A stretch of 43,981 bases of DNA from JAPLDP01 sp964628285 (GTDB taxonomy: Bacteria; Bacteroidota; Bacteroidia; Bacteroidales; JAGONC01): the NCBI GenBank assembly GCA_964628285.1, contig CAZVNP010000024.1, positions 1 through 43,981 of the forward strand, given 5' to 3'. Made by a program: the position numbers and the translations under genes. Position 1 is the stretch's first letter, and each line of letters begins with the position of its first letter. Of the stretch, positions 17,160 to 24,583 are shown in pieces. A model generated the notes under the pieces. That model did not search any database. It had not been told where the DNA came from and saw only the letters and a list, made by a program, of their open reading frames with translations.

Positions 17160-17495
17160 TCAGGAGAAACTCTTGAGGGCTTGCTCCCTATCCGGATAAA
17201 TTTCAAAAATGCTGGTAAAACCCGATATCTCAAAAATCTCCGCAATATTTTCCTGCAGGTTGCTCAGGACAAAGCGACCCTTGGAAGAGGAAATTTTTTT
17301 CAAGGCCATCAGCAGAATCCTCAAACCCGAGCTGCTCACATAATCAAGCCTTGAACAGTCGACCAGGATAAGAATGATCTTCCTGTCGATCAGATCAAAA
17401 ATCTTTTTTTCCAACTCATTATAATTCGTCGTATCCAGCCTGCCGACCAACCCAAGGATGGTGACCTGATCTTTTTTCGATTCAATTATTTCCAT
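17160..17495 (-). CDS. STAS-domain anti-sigma-factor antagonist (RsbV/SpoIIAA-like)
   Basis: A 111-residue single STAS domain. In partner-switching pathways such a protein binds its RsbW-like kinase when unphosphorylated, and is released when its serine is phosphorylated. The phosphorylation loop reads DYVSSSGLRIL; Ser56, immediately before the Gly, aligns with Ser58 of SpoIIAA. The aspartate before the serines in SpoIIAA is a serine here. Its gene follows the HATPase gene by 11 bases, so the two are likely a cognate pair. The phosphatase that would reset it is probably the receiver-SpoIIE protein at 23113. Confidence 0.9.
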   Translation of the reverse strand: MEIIESKKDQVTILGLVGRLDTTNYNELEKKIFDLIDRKIILILVDCSRLDYVSSSGLRILLMALKKISSSKGRFVLSNLQENIAEIFEISGFTSIFEIYPDREQALKSFS

Positions 17496-17506
17496 AATGA
17501 AGTGTT

Positions 17507-17920
17507 TTAAAGATGTTTTACCAGTATGATTTTGTTTCTGTTATTATTACGCTGATATTCATATTTATCCATCAGTTTCTTAACAAAGTGTATCCCCAGG
17601 CCGCCTATTTTACGTTCTTCAATGGGCTTATCCAGATCATCCGGCGTATCCAGTAAAAACGGATCGAACTCTTTACCGTCATCCTCGATAGTGATTTTTA
17701 TCATCTCTTTTTCCAGCCAAAAGTCAATCTGAATTTGATGACTCTCCTTATCGCGGTAACCGTAAAAAATAATATTGGTGACCAGTTCTTCAAGAACAAG
17801 GTTAAGGTTGAAAACAGCTTTCGACGGTAATTGCCATTCTTCGCCGAGCATCTCCAGCCAATCCGCCAAATGGTCAAGCTCAGACAAAGTATTGGTGATG
17901 ATGATCTGTTTCTGATTCAT
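17507..17920 (-). CDS. RsbW-like serine kinase/ATP-binding protein (HATPase_c)
   Basis: About 137 residues from the ATG at 17920 (MNQKQIIITNTL), the usual start position for the family; in-frame ATGs at 17959 and 17986 would add up to 22 residues. It is a stand-alone GHKL ATPase: the N box is NLVLEELVTNIIFYGY, the G1 box is DDGKEFDP, and the G2 region is GGLGIHFVKKLMDKYEY. Stand-alone proteins of this type phosphorylate STAS antagonists or bind sigma factors. The next gene encodes a STAS protein, so it is probably the switch kinase. No sigma factor is linked to it, so its other partner is unknown. Confidence 0.88.
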   Translation of the reverse strand: MNQKQIIITNTLSELDHLADWLEMLGEEWQLPSKAVFNLNLVLEELVTNIIFYGYRDKESHQIQIDFWLEKEMIKITIEDDGKEFDPFLLDTPDDLDKPIEERKIGGLGIHFVKKLMDKYEYQRNNNRNKIILVKHL

Positions 17921-18063
17921 AGGAGGCAAACTTATAAAGTCCGGCTCATTTTCACCCATAAAATTATAAAATTTATTTAACCCCAAATTCGGATTTAATA
18001 TAATGATAGCTTCTGAGGCCCCTTAAAATTTAAAATGATTCTCATCATTTGTCGTTCAAATAA

Positions 18064-19746
18064 ATGAAATTACTAAATTCGAGGCAAATTTTTCGGATGA
18101 AAAAAAACCGGATCACCACCTTACTGGTTATTATCTCATCGCTGGCTATTTTTTTCATGGTATTCGCCCTGGTTCTATATATTCATGCCAGAACGGGTGA
18201 AAAGAAAGCCCTCAGCGGTGAGCAAACGGCGCTGGCAGAGAGCCGCAGGGCTGCGGAGCAACAGAGGGAAGCCATCATACAGCGCAGGATCTCGGAGCAA
18301 CAGCAGCAGATTGCCGAACAGCAAAAAATCATGATGGAGGAACAGAAACAATATGCCATTGAACAACAACATATTGCCATTTACGAAAAAAAACAGGCCG
18401 AATACCAGCAGCATCTGGCCGAGACCGCCCGGGGGCAGGCTGTAGAGGCTTTGGGTGAGGCTGAGAAACAACGCCAAAAGGCGGTGGCCCAGAAAAAAAT
18501 TGCCGATGAGCAGCGTGAGAATGCGGAGCTGTCGGAACAGCGTGCACGGCGGCTTCGCCTGTTGGCCGTTGCACGAACGCTGGCCGTACAGTCATCGGAG
18601 ATGCAGGAGTCCGTTCAGGGTGATCTGCCGGCATTACTGGCTTTACAGGCTTATGACTTCAATAAAAACAACCAGGGGCGTGAAAATGACCCCGATATTT
18701 TCAGTGCCCTGGCCGGTGTGATGGATGACAGGCTTGTTTTGCGTGGCCACCACGATGAGGTCCGCGGGGTGGTGACCGGAAACAAAGGCATGGTGGCCTC
18801 CTGCAGCCTTGACGGCACGGTGTATCTCTGGGATATCAATGATCCTGTCAAAGCACCGGTGGCATTGCCATGCGGTGATTATGGTCAGAGCGGGTTCAGA
18901 GCCCTCGCATTAAATCCCCCGGGAACGCTGATGGCGGCAGGTACTTCCGATGGTCCGGTCATGATCTGGGAGATGACCTCTAAAGAGTACCTTCATTACG
19001 TTCTGCAGGGACAGCACGACATCATCACCGGGCTGTCATTTGATGCAGCGGGGAAGAACCTTGCGGTGGCATGTGCCGACGGGACAATCAGGATCTGGGT
19101 TTTGTCGCAGCAACCACCCTCATGGATTGACATTCCGGCCAGGGTCGTTAAAATAACGGCCATATCATTCACTCCTGATGACAAGAGCGTCGTCTGGGCT
19201 CAGGAAAACAGTCAAATGTTTATTTATAACCTCGACGGAACCCAGCCGCCCACCACATTCCTCACAGCGTCGGACCGGCCTGTCACAGCCATGGCATTCA
19301 GCCCCGACGGTTCATTTTTCGCCACCGGTGATGCCGACGGCATGGTGCTGTTATGGAACCTGACCACCCCGGAGCAACCTCCTGCCCGGCTGATCGGACA
19401 CATCTCGGGCGTTAATGCCATTTGTTTCAGCCCCACAAGGAAAATGGCAGCCAGTTGCTCCTACGACGGGACCATCAGGTTATGGAACATACTGAAACCC
19501 CAGGAACAACCCGCTATCATCAATGATGATCACGGTTCATGGGTGTACAGCATCGCTTTCACCCCTGATGGGAACAGACTGGCTTCGGGCAGCTCCGATA
19601 AGACGGTTAAGATCAGGACCGTCGTAGCTGCCCTGCTGGCGGAAAAAGTCTGCCCTGCAGTGAAACGCAATATGACCAAGGATGAATGGGAGAAATATGT
19701 CGGTACGGATATCCCATACAGTGAAACATGTCAAGGGAAAAAATAA
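18064..19746 (+). CDS. Membrane-anchored coiled-coil protein with a seven-repeat WD40 propeller
   Basis: A 560-residue protein. One membrane segment (about residues 17-42) is followed by a long Gln/Glu/Ala-rich coiled coil to about residue 165 (repeats of the type EQQQQIAEQQK) and a helical ARTLAVQSSEM...LLALQAYDF segment typical of WD40 proteins related to STAND ATPases, though no ATPase domain is present. Seven WD40 repeats follow (endings YLWDI, MIWEM, RIWVL, FIYNL, LLWNL, RLWNI, KIRTV), enough for one closed propeller. A start at 18097 (MKKNRITT) is equally possible. The propeller most likely sits in the periplasm or is cytoplasmic depending on topology, which the sequence does not settle. 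Its stop overlaps the sensor kinase start (TAATG), so the two are translationally coupled and may form a complex. Confidence 0.85.
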   Translation: MKLLNSRQIFRMKKNRITTLLVIISSLAIFFMVFALVLYIHARTGEKKALSGEQTALAESRRAAEQQREAIIQRRISEQQQQIAEQQKIMMEEQKQYAIEQQHIAIYEKKQAEYQQHLAETARGQAVEALGEAEKQRQKAVAQKKIADEQRENAELSEQRARRLRLLAVARTLAVQSSEMQESVQGDLPALLALQAYDFNKNNQGRENDPDIFSALAGVMDDRLVLRGHHDEVRGVVTGNKGMVASCSLDGTVYLWDINDPVKAPVALPCGDYGQSGFRALALNPPGTLMAAGTSDGPVMIWEMTSKEYLHYVLQGQHDIITGLSFDAAGKNLAVACADGTIRIWVLSQQPPSWIDIPARVVKITAISFTPDDKSVVWAQENSQMFIYNLDGTQPPTTFLTASDRPVTAMAFSPDGSFFATGDADGMVLLWNLTTPEQPPARLIGHISGVNAICFSPTRKMAASCSYDGTIRLWNILKPQEQPAIINDDHGSWVYSIAFTPDGNRLASGSSDKTVKIRTVVAALLAEKVCPAVKRNMTKDEWEKYVGTDIPYSETCQGKK

Positions 19747-22700
19747 TGCCGGGTCAATTAAAGTTGAGTTATAAACATAAGATGATGCGCGGGCGGATCT
19801 TATATGTCACGACGGTTCTTTCATGGCTGTTTACGGCCCTGACAGGTCATTCGCAAACAACGACCGCAACGGAGCAGGGCTGTCCGTTCACAAGGTATTT
19901 CAGTGCCGCCGAATATGGTGCCCATGCCCAGAACTTTGACATTGTGCAGGATGAACGTGGTCTGATCTATGTCGCCAATTTTGCCGGCATTCTGGAGTAT
20001 GATGGCATGAGCTGGCGTCTTATCACCACACAGCAAATCACCAAGGTCACTTCCCTCGCTGTGGAACCGTCAGGACGTATCGTCGTGGGCACCAGAGGTG
20101 AAATAGGTTTTCTGGAACCGGATAAAAACGGTGACATGTCATTCGCCCCGTTAACTCAACGTCTGGCTGCAGAGGGTGTGACCACTCCCGATGTCATCCG
20201 CACTTTTACTTCACCCGAAGGCGTTTATTTTGTCACCAGCAGGCATATCTGTCTCCTGCACGACGACTCCTTCACCGTCTATCCTATCGGCAATGAGATC
20301 TATTCAGCCTTCTATGTGAACGGGACTTTGTACTATAATATCCTGAGGGGTGGCCTTTACAGCTTTAAAAACGGACAGGCCCGTTTAATACCCTATTCAG
20401 GCGGTCTCACCGAAGCCACTGACATTAATGCCATGATTCCCGTCAATGACGAACGGATACTGATAGGTACCGGCAGTCAGGCTCTTTTCACTCTTGCAGA
20501 TGACCATATTGAGCCCTTTCCGACCGGTGCGGATGCCTATTTTGAGACGAACCACATCAGTTGCGGCTGCCGTCTTCCGGATGGCAGCTTTGCCATCGGT
20601 ACTTCCAGAAAAGGAGTGGCCGTCATGGACCGTGACGGACGGGTGGTGATCATCATCGACAAGAATGCCGGACTCTCCGATGACGACGTCCAGGGTCTTT
20701 ACACGGATCACGACAACACCCTCTGGCTGGCACTGAACAATGGCCTCGCCCATCTCGATCTGCCTTCACCCCTGTCATATTTTGCCGCGGCATCAGGACT
20801 GGAAGGTGGCATCAATGATTTGAAAAGGTTCAATCATGTTATTTATGCCGCCACCTACCGTGGTTTATATTACTATGATAACCGGGACCGCATGTTCACC
20901 GCTTTACCTGTCATCACCACGGCATGCTGGTCCATACTGCCTCTGACCGGTGAATTGCTGGCCGCCACCAGCCAGGGGGTTTTCTCAGTGCAGGACCACT
21001 CCATCAGGATAGTAGCCGGAGGTTTTTCGATGAAACTGCTGCCCTCGGCTACCAATCCTGCCGTCGTGTATGTCGGTCAGCGTGAAGGCTTGCTGATACT
21101 GGAAAAAATAAATGGCATCTGGCATGAGAAAAAACGCCCCCGGGATGTTACCATGGAAGTATGGGGTATGGCCCAGGACGATTCAGGGAAACTGTGGCTG
21201 AACGGACCCCTCAGCGGTGTGGCGTCGTTTGACACCAAAAATGAACATATTCTTGAAAAATACGATACCACCTCAGGCCTGCCCACACTCTCGGGTAATT
21301 ACCTCAATTTCATGAACGGAGAGGTGATCGTCAGCACCAGGGACGGCTTGTTCAAATACCACTCCGACAAGGACCGTTTCGAACCCTTTACCCTCTTTCC
21401 TGACGATAGTGTGTTTTCATCGGCCTGGGTGAAGATGATTGTCAGTGACGGACAGGATAATTTATGGACCACCGGCGGCGATGATCAAGGCATCACATGG
21501 CACCAGCTAACCGGTGATCACCACTACCGGCATGTGGTGATACCCTTTTTACCTGTCGCCGATTTCGTCACCTGGGTCATTTACCCCGATATCAACGGCA
21601 TCTGCTGGTTCGGTGGTCCGGAGGGCCTCATCCGTTACGATCCTGCCATCAAGAAAGATTACACAAGACCATTTTCAACCTTTGTCAGAAAAGTGATCCT
21701 GAAAAACGATTCCACGGTTTTCGGGGGTTCCTTTTATGACAGCCTGCACCGTGTGGTCAATACGCAGCCCGCGGCGCTGATCCCGCGTATTGATTATGCC
21801 GGTAATGCCCTTCGCATCGAGGTAGCCTCGGCCAGTTACCCGGTGAGGGGTAAAGTGCTCTTTCAACACAGGCTGCAGGGCTTCGATAAACAATGGTCAT
21901 CATGGAGCCCAGAGGCGATGAAGGAATACACCAACCTGCACAAGGGCGCCTATGTCTTCCATGTGAAAGCGAAAAATGTATACGGTGTTACCGGTCTGGA
22001 AGGCAGCTATGCCTTTACCGTTAAAACGCCCTGGTTCCTGAAATGGTGGGCCTTCATCCTGTACATTATGGTCATGGCGACAATCACCTATGGCGTCGTC
22101 ATTTTCCGTTCACGGCAACTGATCAGGGACAAGCAGCGTCTGGAGAAAGTGGTGCAGGAACGTACCGCCGACCTGCAACAAACCCTTGAACATCTTAAAG
22201 AGACCCAGGTCCAGCTGGTACAATCCGAGAAACTGGCTTCGCTGGGCAAGCTCACGGCCGGCATCGCACATGAAATTCAGAATCCGCTTAATTTCGTCAA
22301 TAACTTCTCCGCTCTCTCCCTGGAACTGACTAATGAACTTGAAGCCGATCTTGAAAAAGAAAAAAATAACCTCGACGCCGGGACGTTTGACCAGATAAAG
22401 GAAACGGTCGGGATGATCGAAGGGAATATTCAGAAGATCAACGAACATGGCAAAAGAGCCGACAGGATCGTCAAGGGCATGTTACAGCATTCCAGAGGCA
22501 AGTCGGGTGAATTCATGGAGACCGATCTTAACCAGTTGATCGAGGAGTACGTCAATCTGGCCTATCATGGCACGCGTGCCGAGAACAGGGATTTCAACGC
22601 CAAATTCACGCTGGACTTAGACCCCGCTGTCGGCAAAGTCATGGTGGTGCCACAGGATTTCTCGAGGGTGATCCTGAACATTGTGAACAATGCCTGCTAT

Positions 22701-23003
22701 GCCGTTTTTGAGAAAAGCAGAAAATCCATCCCCGGGTATTCTCCCGAGATCACGGTGACAACGGTGCGTCATGATAAGGAGGTTGAAATCAGGATCAAAG
22801 ACAACGGAACCGGCATACCGCAAACCATCATCGACAAGATCTTTGAACCCTTTTTTACGACGAAGCCGACGGGAAAAGGCACCGGTCTCGGATTATCGAT
22901 GAGTTATGACATCATCAGCTCCATCCATGGCGGGAAGCTGGATGTGCAATCGGTAAGCGGTGAGTCGACGGAGTTCATCATTACGCTGCCGGAGAGGAGG
23001 TGA
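19746..23003 (+). CDS. Two-component sensor histidine kinase with Reg_prop propellers and Y_Y_Y domain
   Basis: About 1085 residues from the ATG at 19746, which overlaps the previous stop; an ATG at 19728 is also in frame. A signal peptide (ending LTGHSQTT) precedes a periplasmic region of about 650 residues with two-component propeller repeats (for example DDVQGLYTDHDNTLWLALNNGLAHLD). Then come a Y_Y_Y domain (FDKQWSSWSPEA...YVFHVKAKN), a membrane helix (WWAFILYIMVMATITYGVVIF, in part), a coiled coil, and a kinase core. The phospho-accepting histidine is His842 in LTAGIAHEIQNPLNF; ATP-binding boxes are ILNIVNNACYA, DNGTGIP and GKGTGLGLSM. It resembles the hybrid sensors used for glycan sensing in Bacteroidota but lacks the receiver and AraC parts. 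The receiver protein 110 bases downstream is the likely partner. Confidence 0.93.
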   Translation: MPGQLKLSYKHKMMRGRILYVTTVLSWLFTALTGHSQTTTATEQGCPFTRYFSAAEYGAHAQNFDIVQDERGLIYVANFAGILEYDGMSWRLITTQQITKVTSLAVEPSGRIVVGTRGEIGFLEPDKNGDMSFAPLTQRLAAEGVTTPDVIRTFTSPEGVYFVTSRHICLLHDDSFTVYPIGNEIYSAFYVNGTLYYNILRGGLYSFKNGQARLIPYSGGLTEATDINAMIPVNDERILIGTGSQALFTLADDHIEPFPTGADAYFETNHISCGCRLPDGSFAIGTSRKGVAVMDRDGRVVIIIDKNAGLSDDDVQGLYTDHDNTLWLALNNGLAHLDLPSPLSYFAAASGLEGGINDLKRFNHVIYAATYRGLYYYDNRDRMFTALPVITTACWSILPLTGELLAATSQGVFSVQDHSIRIVAGGFSMKLLPSATNPAVVYVGQREGLLILEKINGIWHEKKRPRDVTMEVWGMAQDDSGKLWLNGPLSGVASFDTKNEHILEKYDTTSGLPTLSGNYLNFMNGEVIVSTRDGLFKYHSDKDRFEPFTLFPDDSVFSSAWVKMIVSDGQDNLWTTGGDDQGITWHQLTGDHHYRHVVIPFLPVADFVTWVIYPDINGICWFGGPEGLIRYDPAIKKDYTRPFSTFVRKVILKNDSTVFGGSFYDSLHRVVNTQPAALIPRIDYAGNALRIEVASASYPVRGKVLFQHRLQGFDKQWSSWSPEAMKEYTNLHKGAYVFHVKAKNVYGVTGLEGSYAFTVKTPWFLKWWAFILYIMVMATITYGVVIFRSRQLIRDKQRLEKVVQERTADLQQTLEHLKETQVQLVQSEKLASLGKLTAGIAHEIQNPLNFVNNFSALSLELTNELEADLEKEKNNLDAGTFDQIKETVGMIEGNIQKINEHGKRADRIVKGMLQHSRGKSGEFMETDLNQLIEEYVNLAYHGTRAENRDFNAKFTLDLDPAVGKVMVVPQDFSRVILNIVNNACYAVFEKSRKSIPGYSPEITVTTVRHDKEVEIRIKDNGTGIPQTIIDKIFEPFFTTKPTGKGTGLGLSMSYDIISSIHGGKLDVQSVSGESTEFIITLPERR

Positions 23004-23066
23004 GTCGTCAGTCGTCAGTCGTCAGTTATAAAAAACAATATAGCAATATGACAATATAACAATAAG
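23004..23066. repeat. Tandem GTCGTCA words and ACAATAT words after the sensor kinase
   Basis: Immediately after the kinase stop, GTCGTCA is repeated about three times (23004-23024). It is followed by an AT-rich degenerate repeat of CAATATA/CAATATG units (23035-23066). The GTCGTCAGTC word comes back after the next gene at 24280. Confidence 0.65.
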
Positions 23067-23112
23067 ACATTTAGTTATTTAACGATTTAATAACAGAAAC
23101 CAGAATCAAACC

Positions 23113-24279
23113 ATGGACACCGTAAAAATCATGATCGTCGACGATGAAGCCGATATGGAGCTTTTGATGCGTCAGAAATTCAGGAGCCAGCTCAGGGAGA
23201 AAAAATACGAGTTTGTTTTTGCACTCAACGGTCTTGAAGCCCTGACAAAATTGATTGAGCACCCCGACATCTCCATCATACTGTCCGATATCAACATGCC
23301 GGAGATGGACGGTCTCACCTTGCTGGCCAAGGTCAATGAGCTAAAGAACCCGGCCCTCAAAACAGTCATAGTTTCGGCTTACGGCGACATGGATAACATC
23401 AGGACCGCCATGAACCGGGGCGCCTTCGATTTCATCACCAAGCCGATCAACTTTGAGGATCTGGAGATCACTATCAACAAGACCATCGAGCACATTAACA
23501 TCCTGCAAAAGGCTTACAGGGAGCATGAGCAGCTGGTGGCCATCCAGCATGACCTCAGCATAGCCAGGGAGATACAGCAATCGATCCTGCCCAAAGTCTT
23601 CCCGGCTTTTCCGGGCAGGAAAGATTTCGATCTTTTTGCTTCGATGAAGGCGGCTAAAGTCGTCGGCGGTGATTTCTACGACTTTTTTCTCATCGACGAC
23701 GATCATCTGGGGCTGGTCATTGCCGATGTCTCCGATAAGGGGATCCCTGCCGCCATTTACATGGCGGTGAGCCGGACCATCATCCGGGCGGCAGCCATCA
23801 AAGGCATGTCGACCGAGGAATGCATGGATTATTCCAACCAGCTCCTGTGCAAAGAGAACATCAACAACATGTTCGTAACAGTTTTTTACGGTATTCTGGA
23901 TACACGCACGGGCAGTTTCCGTTATTCCAATGCCGGGCATAATCCACCCTATATCATTTCTCCTGACGGGAAGGTAAAGAATGTGGAGATCCTCGGCGAC
24001 ATTGTTCTGGGGGTGCTCGATAATGTCCATTTCCGCTCCAAAACTATTGCCATCGAGCCGGGGGATGCCCTTTATCTTTATACCGACGGGGTGACCGAGG
24101 CCATGAACATCAACAATGAATTATACTCCGAACAACGGCTGGAGGAAACGCTTAAGACGCTCAATACGGCGCCGCCTGATGAGATCATACGCACGGTGAC
24201 TGAAAACCTCGCCACCTTCACCAGCGGTGCCCAGCAATCCGACGATATCACGATGCTGGCGGTGAGGTACCATCCATAG
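23113..24279 (+). CDS. Response regulator with SpoIIE/PP2C phosphatase output (RsbU-like)
   Basis: A 388-residue protein. Residues 1-125 form a receiver domain with the acidic pair Asp10/Asp11, the phospho-acceptor Asp59 (LSDINMPEMDG), Ser88 (VIVSAYG) and Lys110 (FITKP). A linker with the EIQQSILPK motif follows, typical of SpoIIE-type phosphatases. The PPM-type phosphatase domain has metal-binding aspartates in VVGGDFYDFF and LVIADVSDKG, then FRYSNAGHNPPY, LYLYTDGVTEA and QSDDITMLAVR. Such proteins dephosphorylate STAS serines when the receiver is phosphorylated. Its probable kinase is the sensor just upstream, and its probable substrates are the STAS proteins at 17160 and 27457; both links are inferred from gene order. 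Confidence 0.94.
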   Translation: MDTVKIMIVDDEADMELLMRQKFRSQLREKKYEFVFALNGLEALTKLIEHPDISIILSDINMPEMDGLTLLAKVNELKNPALKTVIVSAYGDMDNIRTAMNRGAFDFITKPINFEDLEITINKTIEHINILQKAYREHEQLVAIQHDLSIAREIQQSILPKVFPAFPGRKDFDLFASMKAAKVVGGDFYDFFLIDDDHLGLVIADVSDKGIPAAIYMAVSRTIIRAAAIKGMSTEECMDYSNQLLCKENINNMFVTVFYGILDTRTGSFRYSNAGHNPPYIISPDGKVKNVEILGDIVLGVLDNVHFRSKTIAIEPGDALYLYTDGVTEAMNINNELYSEQRLEETLKTLNTAPPDEIIRTVTENLATFTSGAQQSDDITMLAVRYHP

Positions 24280-24583
24280 TCGTCAGTCATCAGTCGTCAG
24301 TCGGCAGTCGGCAGTCGGCAGTCAGCAGTCAGCAGTCGTCAGTCGGCAGCGGAGCCGAACAAAGTGAGGCGACGTCCCGCCGCAGGCGGGATCGTCAGTC
24401 GGCATTCGGGTGAGGATGCCGGCGGCCATATGTCCGACAGCTATTCCGATATCGTGATAATTGGCCTCCAATCCTAACAAGGCGCCCTTATAAAATAGTC
24501 TGATATCACTTTCAAAATATACCACATTTTTTCGGCATAAATTATCAAGTATTGTAATTTAGCCGGACAAAACAAACTGCCGG
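24280..24583. repeat. Gap with a long degenerate AGTCGTC/AGTCGGC repeat and a short hairpin
   Basis: This 304-base gap begins with about ten imperfect 7-mer units of the form CAGTCGG, CAGTCGT or CAGTCAG (24280-24348). A tight hairpin TCCCGCC-GCA-GGCGGGA follows at 24375-24391, then another CAGTCGGCATTCGG. The rest, 24410-24583, shows no gene I can support. A weak promoter-like TAATTTAG lies at about 24556. Unit spacing is too short and unit sequence too variable for a CRISPR array. Confidence 0.7.

Noticed and set aside
23341..24030. Long minus-strand open frame (229 codons) opposite the phosphatase gene
   Set aside because: The plus frame encodes intact receiver and SpoIIE motifs; the antisense product is His/Asp-rich without any family pattern.
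24280..24410. Repeat array resembling a CRISPR
   Set aside because: Units are only 7-10 bases, imperfect and contiguous without unique spacers, and there are no cas genes in the window.
24322..24525. Minus-strand 67-codon ORF beginning MVYFESDIRLF
   Set aside because: About half of it translates the AGTCGGC repeat and hairpin. The N-terminal part looks somewhat protein-like but has no recognisable family, so I do not list it as a gene.
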